From: Candidatus Omnitrophota bacterium
GTDB lineage: Bacteria > Hinthialibacterota > Hinthialibacteria > Hinthialibacterales > Hinthialibacteraceae
DNA: 64,000 nt
Assembly: GCA_013177805.1 (NCBI GenBank)
Contig: JABLXU010000051.1
Coordinates: forward strand, 18,020-82,019
Direction of reading: 5' to 3'
Made by a program: the position numbers and the translations under genes
The notes under the pieces: model-generated
What the model was told of the DNA's origin: nothing
The model's database searches: none
The model's input: the letters and a program-made list of their open reading frames with translations, nothing else
Shown here: positions 8,711 to 17,126 of the stretch, one piece after another
How the letters are laid out: each line of letters starts with the position of its first letter
Position numbering within the stretch: the stretch's first letter is position 1

Positions 8711-9205
8711 TTACCGGGTGACCGTTCGTCCGGCCTGGAAGGCCTTCATGTTGATTTCGAGGATTTTTTCGGGGAGGTTGGCGCGCAAGGCCTCAATCCA
8801 GTGGGTTTCTTCTACCGGCAGGCGGGTGCTCAGGAGGCCCAACAACGCGACATTGAGCGTCCGGGGGTTGGAAAGCGCGGCCGCGCCGATCGCGGACGGA
8901 TCGATCAGCACACCGTTCGCGCGCAGGCGGTTCCGGTTGGTTTCCACCTGGTCTTCGGCCAGCACGACCAGAAAATCCGCCTCGCCGTCGGGAATCATGG
9001 GGCTGAATACCCGTGGACCGAAACGGACATCGCTGTTCACCGAACCGCCCCGCTGGCTCATGCCGTGGACTTCGGCTTTTTTGACATCAAAGCCGGCGCG
9101 GAACACCGCGTCGGCGAGAATATCGGAAGCCTTAATGACTCCCTGGCCGCCCAATCCGGCGACCACGACATTGATGACATGATTCAACGGTTCGCTTTCC
9201 GGCAT
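8711..9205 (-). CDS. iorB: Indolepyruvate oxidoreductase beta subunit
   Basis: Beta subunit of the 2-keto-acid:ferredoxin oxidoreductase that converts indolepyruvate and other aryl pyruvates to arylacetyl-CoA and CO2. It has the pyruvate ferredoxin oxidoreductase gamma-type domain: VVAGLGGQGVIKASDIL at 13-29, then KKAEVHGMSQRGGSVNSDVR, the segment contacting thiamine diphosphate and CoA. At 164 residues it is somewhat shorter than most IorB proteins (roughly 190-200), lacking some C-terminal helices. It lies 6 bases downstream of iorA, with its ribosome binding site (GGGAG) inside the iorA end, so the two are translationally linked, as expected for subunits made in equal amounts. Confidence 0.9.
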   Translation of the reverse strand: MPESEPLNHVINVVVAGLGGQGVIKASDILADAVFRAGFDVKKAEVHGMSQRGGSVNSDVRFGPRVFSPMIPDGEADFLVVLAEDQVETNRNRLRANGVLIDPSAIGAAALSNPRTLNVALLGLLSTRLPVEETHWIEALRANLPEKILEINMKAFQAGRTVTR

Positions 9206-9211
9206 GATCGG

Positions 9212-10846
9212 TCAGGTCTCCCGCGTGGCATAGTGGCATTCGGCATTGGATTGTTGAGCGGCGGCTTCGTATTCCCGGATCTTGCGCGAAGCCAGGATGC
9301 ACGGCCGCCGCGCGATCACCAGGGCCAGCTCTTCATGGGCCAACAAATTCTGGAGCAGGTCTTTCAGGGCGTCCGTTTCCTTGACCGGATCGAGCGTGTG
9401 CACGTGGGGAATTCCCAGCGACCGCGCCAGGTCCTCGAACTCGATCTTGTGGGCCGGGGAATGGTCCAGCGACCGCCCGGTTCCCGGATGTTCCTGCAGG
9501 CCGGTCATGGCGGTGGTGGAATTGTCGAGAATGATCACCACATGGCCCGTCGCCGGTGGGTTGTAGACCATCTCCGCCAGGCCGGTGATGCCGCTGTGGA
9601 TGAAGGTGCTGTCACCGATCACACTCACCACCCGGCGCGCCTGGTCCCGGGGCAGGACGTGCCGCAAACCCAGCCCCGCCCCGATGCTGGCTCCCATGCA
9701 AACGCAGGTGTCCATGGCCTGAAAGGGAGGCAACACGCCCAGAGTGTAGCAGCCGATATCGCCCGAGACGATGCAATCGAGATCGTGCAGGACTTGGAAA
9801 ACCGAGCGGTGGGCGCATCCCGGGCACAGTTGGGGCGGCTTACCGCGCGGGGGGACCGGTTCCGGCGACTCGTCGCGGGCCAAAATCCGGCGCACCCGGT
9901 TGACGTTCAACTCGCCGAAGCGGTACATCTCCGGTTTTCCCTCGACGGTGACACCCGCCGCCCGGATGGCGTGGTCGAGATACGGATCGCCTTCCTCAAT
10001 CACTACGCTGCGTTCGATGGACTCCACAAACACCTGGATACGGTTCAGGGGAAGGGGATACGTCATCCCCAGTTTCAACACGCTGGCCTGGGGGGCTGCC
10101 TCGCGGACATGCTGGTAGGAGACACCGGAGGTGATAATCCCGAGGGATTTCTCCCCCGCGATCACTTGATGCAGATCCGAGGTCTCGTTCCACGCGGCGA
10201 TTTCCGCCAACTTGGCGCGCAATTTCCGGTGGGCGGGGCGGGCGTAGGCGGGAATCATCACCCGGCCCTCGATGTCGCGGACGAACGACGGTTCCGCTTC
10301 GGGTTTGGGAATCGCGCGCGGCTGGACGATGGATTTGGAATGGCAAATCCGCGTGGTCACCCGGAGCAGCACGGGCAAACGCCAGCGGGTGGAAATCTCA
10401 AACGCGGCGGCGGTGAAGTCATAGGCCTCTTGGGAATCGGAAGGCTCCAGCATGGGAACGCCCGCAGCCTCCGCGTAATGGCGGTTGTCCTGCTCGTTCT
10501 GGCTGGAGGCCATGCCGGGATCATCGGCCGAAACCACCACCAGCGCGCCCGAGACGCCCGTGTAGGCGGCGGTGAACAGCGGATCGGCGGCCACGTTGAG
10601 GCCCACGTGTTTCATGGTCACCAAGGCGCGCGCTCCGGCAAAGGCGGCTCCCAAAGCCACCTCCAGCGCCACTTTTTCATTGGGGGACCATTGGGCCTTG
10701 CCGCCAAGTTCAGAAAAGTTTTCCAGGATTTCAGTCGACGGCGTGCCGGGGTATCCCGTGCCCAGCGCCACACCGGCGTTTTTGGCAGCCAACGCGATTG
10801 CTTCGTTGCCGCTCAGCAGAATGCGTTCCATCGTGGGTTGGATCAT
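9212..10846 (-). CDS. iorA: Indolepyruvate oxidoreductase alpha subunit, lacking the ferredoxin domain
   Basis: Catalytic thiamine-diphosphate subunit of indolepyruvate:ferredoxin oxidoreductase, 544 residues. The N-terminal pyrimidine-binding domain starts LLSGNEAIALAAKNAG and includes GTGYPGTPSTEI. The core has LCPGCAHRSVF and GDIGCYTLGVLPPFQAMDT, and the TPP motif VIGDSTFIHSG near 410 followed by DNSTTAMTG. Classic IorA proteins (about 600-650 residues) end in two 4Fe-4S ferredoxin modules; this one stops soon after ARRPCILASRKIREYE with no CxxCxxC motif. Electron transfer must therefore use another cluster or an external partner. The start overlaps the thioesterase stop as ATGA, a sign of translational coupling. 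Upstream in-frame Mets fall inside the thioesterase gene and were not used. Confidence 0.92.
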   Translation of the reverse strand: MIQPTMERILLSGNEAIALAAKNAGVALGTGYPGTPSTEILENFSELGGKAQWSPNEKVALEVALGAAFAGARALVTMKHVGLNVAADPLFTAAYTGVSGALVVVSADDPGMASSQNEQDNRHYAEAAGVPMLEPSDSQEAYDFTAAAFEISTRWRLPVLLRVTTRICHSKSIVQPRAIPKPEAEPSFVRDIEGRVMIPAYARPAHRKLRAKLAEIAAWNETSDLHQVIAGEKSLGIITSGVSYQHVREAAPQASVLKLGMTYPLPLNRIQVFVESIERSVVIEEGDPYLDHAIRAAGVTVEGKPEMYRFGELNVNRVRRILARDESPEPVPPRGKPPQLCPGCAHRSVFQVLHDLDCIVSGDIGCYTLGVLPPFQAMDTCVCMGASIGAGLGLRHVLPRDQARRVVSVIGDSTFIHSGITGLAEMVYNPPATGHVVIILDNSTTAMTGLQEHPGTGRSLDHSPAHKIEFEDLARSLGIPHVHTLDPVKETDALKDLLQNLLAHEELALVIARRPCILASRKIREYEAAAQQSNAECHYATRET

Positions 10847-11262
10847 GAATGACTCCCATTGGGGACAATCGCCCCGGTCAGCCAGGCGGGTGGGCGGATG
10901 GGCTTGCCCTCCGGATTGGTGAAAGCGTGGATCGTGTAGCCGCGGGCCACGGCGGCGCCGGTCTCCGCGTGCCGGATGCTCACATCGCACCGCACCCGGG
11001 CTTTGCCGGACATCGACGCGGACGCGGTGATTTCCAGCAGATCGTCATACCGGGCGCGGCCCAGGTACTCGACATGCGCCTCGACGAGCGGCAAGCAAAC
11101 TCCCCGCCGCTCGATTTCCGTGTAAGGCAGCCCGCGCGACCGGAACAACTCGGTCCGTCCGCATTCGAACCACTCCAGCGCCCGGGAATTGTAAAACGTG
11201 CCCATCTGGTCCGTTTCGCTGTACCGGACCCGCAACTGAAATGTATGGCTGACGTCGGGCAT
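10843..11262 (-). CDS. Acyl-CoA thioesterase, hotdog fold (YbgC/4HBT family)
   Basis: Single hotdog-domain protein of 139 residues. The family active-site segment RVRYSETDQMGTFYNSRALE (11-30) carries the catalytic Asp, and the central helix starts EWFECGRTELFR. Members hydrolyse short- or aryl-chain acyl-CoA esters. As the first gene of the ior/paaK operon it could release arylacetate from the arylacetyl-CoA made by IorAB, recycling CoA and allowing export of the acid, while PaaK catalyses the opposite activation. Its stop overlaps the iorA start by four bases. Upstream lies a 225-base divergent region shared with the large membrane protein, where the operon promoter should be. No strong promoter match was seen. 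Confidence 0.88.
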   Translation of the reverse strand: MPDVSHTFQLRVRYSETDQMGTFYNSRALEWFECGRTELFRSRGLPYTEIERRGVCLPLVEAHVEYLGRARYDDLLEITASASMSGKARVRCDVSIRHAETGAAVARGYTIHAFTNPEGKPIRPPAWLTGAIVPNGSHS

Positions 11263-11487
11263 GCGTTTCCACTCGCTTTCAAGTCATCCGTGGGCGGTCC
11301 CGTGGGGTCTTCTCAAAGAAGACCGGCGGATACCGGTTGATTTTTATTCCAAATCCAAGAAGATCAAGGCCGGTTTTACGAAGATCGGCAGGAAATCTGG
11401 ATTCTCGAGAACCTATCCGCAGGTGAGGGGAAAAAAAGGACGAACCATCGCGTGATCCATTTTTTAAAAACATTTTTATAGAATAGC

Positions 11488-14400
11488 ATGAACAGACCTT
11501 CACGCACTTCATCCCAGGAGATCTCTTCTTCCTGCGTGGATTTCCGCGCCGCCGAAGGCGGGTGGGCCGAATCGCTGGCCGCTTGGGCCACGGCCGTTCT
11601 GACTCTGGCCGGCCTCTTCGCGCTCGCCCGCCCGCGTCCCTGGCTGGAAACGCGCCTGCTGTCCGTGCCCGCGGGCTTTTTACTATTCTGGGCAGCCATC
11701 CTCGCAACCGTGTTGTTTTCCACCCGCTGGCCGGAATGGATGTGGCAGAAGTATGTTTCTCTCTGGGAATGGGCTTTTGCCTGCCTTCGTGGCCAACCGG
11801 TTTTCTCCAGTGTTGTTCTCTATGCTACCAGCCTGCTTTTTTTTTGGTATTTCAGCATCCAGCGGACCGATTCGGGCGACATCCTCCAGTTCTCTCTCGA
11901 ATCCGTCCAAGGCTCCGTGTTCCTGGTCGAACACGCGCCTCTCGAAACTTTGATCCGCTGCTGGCTGAGCGGCCTGCTGGCCTGGCTGCCGGGCTGGACG
12001 CTGATCGACCTCTTCGAATGGCTGACCTGCCTGTACGGCGGGGTGTATGTGTTGCTGGTGTCGCACATCGCGGCCCGCATTCCCCACCCCTATTCTCATT
12101 TGCTGCCGTTGTTTCTCTTTGTTTCACCGGTCCTCAATCTGTTTTGCGGATACCTGGAAATTTATGGGCAGACCAATCTCGCCCAGCTGATTTATCTTTT
12201 CGCTGGATGGTTATTCTTGTGGGGACGGATTTCGATTTCCGCGGTCAGCTTCTGGTTCGGAATCGCCCTGGCCATGGGCTTTTGGCATGGCATCCTGGGA
12301 TTGGGATATCTCTATCTGCTGTGGACGGCCTGGCGGCGTAATGGGTTCACTTTTACCGATTTATGCCTGCAAGGGCAGCTGGCCATTCTCCCCACGCTCC
12401 TTTCCCTGGTTCTGCTGATCCCCTACGCCAATCCTTTTGCCGGCATCATCACCCGCCTGAGCAATCCGTCGGGCATGATCCCCCTCAGCCCTTCGGCGCA
12501 AGCCGCCGGGTACACGCTCTTTTCCGCCTGGCACCTCGCCGATTGGGCCAACGAAATGCTTCTGGTCATCCTCGCCCCAGTGGGATTGATTATTGCCCGG
12601 TTTTTCAGCCACCCCCGGTTTTTGTTCCGGAGGAACCTGCCGCCGGAACTGATTTTCTTCGCCCTGGGCGGCATCGCTTCGTTTCTCCTCGGTTTTTTGT
12701 ATTATCCTGTTCTTGGGTATCCGGTGGATTGGGATCTGTTTACTTTCATGTTTCCCTCCATCGCGCTTTGTGGAGTCACAGCCATGAGTGAAGTATCGCA
12801 TTCGCGGGTCTGGAGAAAGCGCATTCTGGCGTTGGTGTTACTGGCGGCGGGGATCACATCGGCATGGATTCTGCAAAATGCCCTGTTCTGGCGTTACCCA
12901 GTGCTGGTCACCAAAGTGGGACCCGTCCTCAGCCCCTTCATCCCCGATTTTTATTACAAGCAATTGATCGAGATCCACCCCCAAAAAAACGAATCCTACC
13001 TCTACTGGCTCGCCGACCGCGCGTTGGAGGAGTCGCCGGAACATTACCAGGAGATCCTGCAATTCATGGATGCCTGGACCATCTCCGCCCTGGCCATGCT
13101 GCCGCCGCAGGCTTTCGATCATCCCGGTTGGGCCTGTGACCTGGCGTTTCTGCCTGGACCGCCGGACCGGGTGCTGGTGTTTGATCAATTCGGCCGGATC
13201 TTTTCCTACCAGGAAAACAAGCCCTTGGAGTGGATCTTCGCCCCTCAAAGCCGCGTGGAAAGTCCTGTCGTGGCCGCCGATCTCCTCCCTGATGGCTCCG
13301 TGGCGATGTTATGCAAGGACGGCCAAATCCTCACCGTCTCCCGTGAGATTCTAGAAAAGGGATGGAGCGGGGAAGAGATCTGGCATCCCGTGGAGCGGCT
13401 CGGCCGTTTCCTGCCGCCGCCGCCTTCCACCCGCCATTTGCCCGTTGAAATGGTCGACTTGGCCGTCCAGCGCGAAACCGGGATTCTCTGCGTGCTGGAC
13501 AATTTCAACCGGGTGTGGGATTTCCACAAACAAAACCTGCTCCTGGAGGGATATCCCTCTTACAACCATGTCGTCGCGCTGCATCTGACCTTCAGTAACC
13601 TGCCGGTAACCATTGACGTCAATAACCGCCTGTCCTACGACCGGAGCAAGATCCAGTTCCCGTTCGAAAACGACTGGTTCAATCCCATCATCCGGGATTT
13701 TCAATTCACCCCGGACGAAAAGGGGATGATCATCCTCGATCTGAACGGCAACCTGCATTACATCGGCGCGACACCCATCTACCGGGATATCGTTCTGCCC
13801 GGGGAAATCGTCGACCGCTACCGCCGGATGCTCGCCCTGCCCGGCCAGGACGCGTTGCTGCTGCTCGACAACCGCTACCGGCTGGTGAAAGCCGAACTCG
13901 ATCCCAGCGGGGCGGTCTCCCGGCAGAAGATCGGTTCGATGATCGAACGGGGGGCTTTGAGTTCCGCCTATAACACCTTGACCGTTTTGTGGAACAAATC
14001 CAGCCATTTCACTTCGATCTGTTACGACTTGATCGATACCGAGGTCATCCGCAACGTGGCCGGGCTGCTCATGTACCGGCCCTGCGACGCGATTCCCGTG
14101 TACGTCGATATGCTGCCCTTCGAGGACGATTTCATCGTGCTGCTCGACCGCTGGGGGCGGTTGGTGTTTCTCAATAAAGGCGTGCTCTTCTTGCTGGAGG
14201 GTTCCGGCTTGGTTTCCTGGCCGCGGACGGAGGCCATTGACGGCGCGTTGGGGGATCAGAAGATCCTCTTCCTATGTCAGGACGGCACGGTATGGCAATA
14301 CCCGTTTCCCCGCTTTTTCGGCGAGCAGCAGCCGCCCTTTGGCCGGACTCCTTATCTGTGGGGCGATCTGCGGGATTATGCTGAAGGGGAACGTTGGATC

Positions 14401-14874
14401 GGCATCGAGACCGTGCGCGGGAGAACCGAGTTGTTAGCCCTGAGCGCCAATGGCCTTTTGTTGCGGCTGGATCTGGCCAGCGGCACATTGCTCGAACAGA
14501 CACGGCTCGAAACCAAAGGGAAACTGCTCTTCGACATGGCCGTCCGCGATGAAGGAGATTTTTTTTCGTTGGCCTACACATCCCGGGAAGGTCCGGCCTT
14601 TGTTTATACATCGGAAGACAAGCAAAGCCACGAAATTCCAACCAGCCAGTTCGGGTGGGACGTTCTTAGCGACATTCAGTTCTCCGAAGGGAAAAACATC
14701 GTCCTGCTGGACCGGTACGGGGTGATTCATCAGTATAATCCCATCCTCCAGTTTTCCGACAAGCCTTATACGGTGATCATGGACGCCGCCGCCTTGCGCT
14801 TCCTCCCCTCGGCGGATAAGGCCATCTGGCTGCGCAACAACGGGGACATGCGCCTGCTACGGGTGAAGAAATAA
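11488..14874 (+). CDS. Large polytopic membrane protein with C-terminal beta-propeller-like domain
   Basis: Protein of 1128 residues. Residues 20-470 hold about 12 predicted transmembrane segments, with an early loop motif QRTDSGDILQ that could be the acidic loop of a GT-C type glycosyltransferase, although no family was firmly recognised. From about 480 the protein is soluble and contains repeated short units of the form LLDRxGxxHxY, for example VFDQFGRIFSY, ILDLNGNLHYI, LLDRWGRLVFL, LCQDGTVWQYP and LLDRYGVIHQY, which suggest a beta-propeller. Similar units occur at the C-terminus of the cohesin/dockerin protein starting at 22293. No strong ribosome binding site precedes the ATG. The end lies 3 bases from the convergent nitroreductase gene. 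Function is unknown: surface assembly, glycosylation or sensing are all possible. Confidence 0.75.
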   Translation: MNRPSRTSSQEISSSCVDFRAAEGGWAESLAAWATAVLTLAGLFALARPRPWLETRLLSVPAGFLLFWAAILATVLFSTRWPEWMWQKYVSLWEWAFACLRGQPVFSSVVLYATSLLFFWYFSIQRTDSGDILQFSLESVQGSVFLVEHAPLETLIRCWLSGLLAWLPGWTLIDLFEWLTCLYGGVYVLLVSHIAARIPHPYSHLLPLFLFVSPVLNLFCGYLEIYGQTNLAQLIYLFAGWLFLWGRISISAVSFWFGIALAMGFWHGILGLGYLYLLWTAWRRNGFTFTDLCLQGQLAILPTLLSLVLLIPYANPFAGIITRLSNPSGMIPLSPSAQAAGYTLFSAWHLADWANEMLLVILAPVGLIIARFFSHPRFLFRRNLPPELIFFALGGIASFLLGFLYYPVLGYPVDWDLFTFMFPSIALCGVTAMSEVSHSRVWRKRILALVLLAAGITSAWILQNALFWRYPVLVTKVGPVLSPFIPDFYYKQLIEIHPQKNESYLYWLADRALEESPEHYQEILQFMDAWTISALAMLPPQAFDHPGWACDLAFLPGPPDRVLVFDQFGRIFSYQENKPLEWIFAPQSRVESPVVAADLLPDGSVAMLCKDGQILTVSREILEKGWSGEEIWHPVERLGRFLPPPPSTRHLPVEMVDLAVQRETGILCVLDNFNRVWDFHKQNLLLEGYPSYNHVVALHLTFSNLPVTIDVNNRLSYDRSKIQFPFENDWFNPIIRDFQFTPDEKGMIILDLNGNLHYIGATPIYRDIVLPGEIVDRYRRMLALPGQDALLLLDNRYRLVKAELDPSGAVSRQKIGSMIERGALSSAYNTLTVLWNKSSHFTSICYDLIDTEVIRNVAGLLMYRPCDAIPVYVDMLPFEDDFIVLLDRWGRLVFLNKGVLFLLEGSGLVSWPRTEAIDGALGDQKILFLCQDGTVWQYPFPRFFGEQQPPFGRTPYLWGDLRDYAEGERWIGIETVRGRTELLALSANGLLLRLDLASGTLLEQTRLETKGKLLFDMAVRDEGDFFSLAYTSREGPAFVYTSEDKQSHEIPTSQFGWDVLSDIQFSEGKNIVLLDRYGVIHQYNPILQFSDKPYTVIMDAAALRFLPSADKAIWLRNNGDMRLLRVKK

Positions 14875-14877
14875 CGA

Positions 14878-15579
14878 TTACCACCCATCCCGGTGAATAA
14901 AATCCTCCACCGGCAAGCGGGATTTCTTCAATTCTCCGTCCGCCGCGTAACCGACCGGAACCACCAGCAACACCGCCTGGGTGGAGGGAATATTCAACAC
15001 CTTCCGGACCCGCGTTTCGTCAAAACCTTCCATGGGAACCGTGGCCAGCCCCGCCGCCCGCGCCGCCAGCATGAAAATCATGGCGTTGAGCATGGTCTGT
15101 TTTGCCAGCCAGAATTGCTTGTGCACAGCGGGAAACGCGGGCACTGGGCGTAACCAGCGGATCAAGGGCGGCAGGCAAGCTTTCCATAGCCAGCCCAAAC
15201 CCAACGGCCGGTGCGAGAAAGCGAGAGAAACATAATACCGCAGTATCTTTTCGTACTTACCGGAGATCGCGCCCGCGGCCTTTTCCAATTCCACCATGCG
15301 GTCGAGGTTGTTTTCCACCACACACCGGTCGCCGGTGAACACTACCGTGGCGGCCGCCTCGAGCACCTGTTTCTGTCCCATGCAGGCTTGGCACAAGCGG
15401 GCTTTCACATCGGAATTCATTACCAGGATGTAATGCGTCGGCTGCAGGTTATACCCGCTCGGCGCCCAATGGCAAATGGCCAGCAGCTGGCGCAGCAAGT
15501 TTTCTCCGACCGGATCCGGCTTGAATTTCCGCACGGCGCGCCGGGTGCGGACCAGTACCTCGAATTCGTTTAAGTTCAT
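14878..15579 (-). CDS. Nitroreductase family protein (FMN-dependent)
   Basis: Protein of 233 residues in the nitroreductase/NfsB-like flavin family, which reduces nitro compounds, quinones or other electrophiles with NAD(P)H. The N-terminal FMN contact RTRRAVRKFKPDPV (residues 11-24) and the loop HWAPSGYNLQPTHY are diagnostic, and the C-terminal half has AARAAGLATVPMEGFDE. An insertion around residues 100-140 is longer than in minimal family members. The chosen Met has GAGG 5 bases upstream; an earlier in-frame ATG 60 bases upstream adds unrelated residues. The physiological substrate cannot be read from sequence. Confidence 0.88.
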   Translation of the reverse strand: MNLNEFEVLVRTRRAVRKFKPDPVGENLLRQLLAICHWAPSGYNLQPTHYILVMNSDVKARLCQACMGQKQVLEAAATVVFTGDRCVVENNLDRMVELEKAAGAISGKYEKILRYYVSLAFSHRPLGLGWLWKACLPPLIRWLRPVPAFPAVHKQFWLAKQTMLNAMIFMLAARAAGLATVPMEGFDETRVRKVLNIPSTQAVLLVVPVGYAADGELKKSRLPVEDFIHRDGW

Positions 15580-15755
15580 GTCCGCCTCAATATCAGGAGG
15601 ATGAGCTTCTGTGACGCAATCCAATTCCTGGATTGGCATCTTATCACGAAACTGGTATTGGCCAACATTTCCTGATCCGCCGGGCGGTCTTGACTTCCCT
15701 TCCGGTTTTTCCTTTGCTTACTCTCCTGGGGACGTTTTAATCCGGTCCGGGTCCG

Positions 15756-16895
15756 ATGGCGGCCTCGATGAACGAAAACACAGCCCTCCTGACTCCCAAA
15801 GTGTGGTGGATCCTGAAATGGGCCGGGGTCCTGGCGGGATTGTATCTATGCGCGTGGATTCTGTTTCTGAACACCACCACCATTGCCTTGCTAGTTGTCA
15901 GTTTTCTCTTTGCGTACTTGCTGAATCCCATCGTGGATTGGATGACCAACACGGGGCTGCCCCGGGACAGCGCGGTGCGCATCGTAATCGCCCTCGTCGC
16001 GTTTCTGATCACGGTTTTTTTGATGATCGTCATCGGGCAGGTTTACAAGCAGACCGGCGAGCTGTTGAATCCGCCTCTTCAGGATCCGGCCTATGGCGGG
16101 GAATATCCCCTGCTGAAATGGTTCGATACGAAATTGTATCCGCTTTTGAAGGAATACGACATTGTAGTGGACCGCAGCCACATGCGGGCCACCATCAAGA
16201 AAGTCTTTGAGTGGATTCAGACCAACTATCCCAACTGGCTCCGTTCGGTCTGGGAGACGTTTTTAGCCACGTTCACCGGTTTTGCCAGTTATATCGTCTG
16301 GATTTTGAACCTGTTCCTGGTTCCCGTGTTTACATATTACCTCTTGCGGGACTACGAAAAACTGCAAATCCGCTTCTACGAAAGCCTTCCCCCCCATTGG
16401 CGGGTGACGGCCATTGATTGGATGAACGAATTGGACAAGGTGGTGGGCGGCTTCATCCGGGGGCAATTGAGCATCGCGATGTTGCTGATGGCCTTTTACT
16501 CGGTGGGCTTGTCGCTCCTGGGCGTCCCGCTCGGATTCATTTTGGGAATCATTGCGGGCCTGGCCAACATCATCCCCTACATGAGCGTGGTGGTCGGTTT
16601 GGTTCCCGCTTTGCTTCTATCGTTTGTGGATGAACCCAACCACTGGTTGAAATTGCTTTGGATTACCCTCTATTTCGGTGCCGGGCAGGCCCTTGAAGGA
16701 TTTTACCTGAGCCCCCGGATCATGGGACAAGAAACCGGCCTGCATCCGGTGCTGATCATGGTGGCCATCATCGTGGGCGGTTCGCTGATGGGCCTGACCG
16801 GCATTGTCCTGGCGGTTCCCGTGGCGGCCATCCTGAAGGTCATCGCCCTCCGCTGGCATCACTCGTGGAAACAAAGCTGGCCGGAGGAGGTCTGA
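15756..16895 (+). CDS. AI-2E family transporter (YdiK/PerM/TqsA-like)
   Basis: Integral membrane protein of 379 residues with about eight transmembrane segments. The family pattern is present: an N-terminal TM pair with LLVVSFLFAYLLNPIVDWM, a long hydrophilic loop at about 90-150 (KQTGELLNPP to IQTNYPNW), NLFLVPVFTYYLLRDYEKL, then a C-terminal bundle with GGFIRGQLSIAMLLMAFYSV and GFYLSPRIMGQETGLHPVLI. The family was named for autoinducer-2 export, but members also act as general antiporters, so the substrate is unknown. Translation could also begin at the second Met four codons later. It appears to be a single-gene unit. Confidence 0.9.
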   Translation: MAASMNENTALLTPKVWWILKWAGVLAGLYLCAWILFLNTTTIALLVVSFLFAYLLNPIVDWMTNTGLPRDSAVRIVIALVAFLITVFLMIVIGQVYKQTGELLNPPLQDPAYGGEYPLLKWFDTKLYPLLKEYDIVVDRSHMRATIKKVFEWIQTNYPNWLRSVWETFLATFTGFASYIVWILNLFLVPVFTYYLLRDYEKLQIRFYESLPPHWRVTAIDWMNELDKVVGGFIRGQLSIAMLLMAFYSVGLSLLGVPLGFILGIIAGLANIIPYMSVVVGLVPALLLSFVDEPNHWLKLLWITLYFGAGQALEGFYLSPRIMGQETGLHPVLIMVAIIVGGSLMGLTGIVLAVPVAAILKVIALRWHHSWKQSWPEEV

Positions 16896-17017
16896 CCGCC
16901 GCCGCTTCCCTTTCCCCCGTTCCCGCTACAATAAAGAGGTTCATCCGGTAAGTGCGTACTTTTACCAACCATGCCGGGCCGCTCTTCCGCTGGGCTGGCC
17001 GGGGAGATCAACTCCCC

Positions 17018-17108
17018 AATCCCCTCTCCCTCGGGGAGAGGGCAAGGGTGGAGGAAATGGTTGACGTGGACCTGGGTGTCCGCCCGGATGTCTTGCGTCC
17101 CTGAATTC
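17018..17108 (+). repeat. Composite REP-like repeat with intact palindrome plus TGTCCGCCC motif
   Basis: CCCTCTCCC, a 3-base loop and GGGAGAGGG form a perfect 9-bp hairpin at 17022-17042. It is followed by AAGGGTGGAGG and, about 25 bases later, by GGTGTCCGCCCGGATGTCTT. The element reaches to just before the ribosome binding site of the aldo/keto reductase gene. Confidence 0.6.
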
Positions 17109-17126
17109 CCCTATCAGGAGGTTTTA

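Noticed and set aside
8801..10852. 683-codon plus-strand open frame opposite iorA and iorB
   Set aside because: Shadow frame of GC-rich genes; iorA and iorB have clear catalytic motifs on the other strand.
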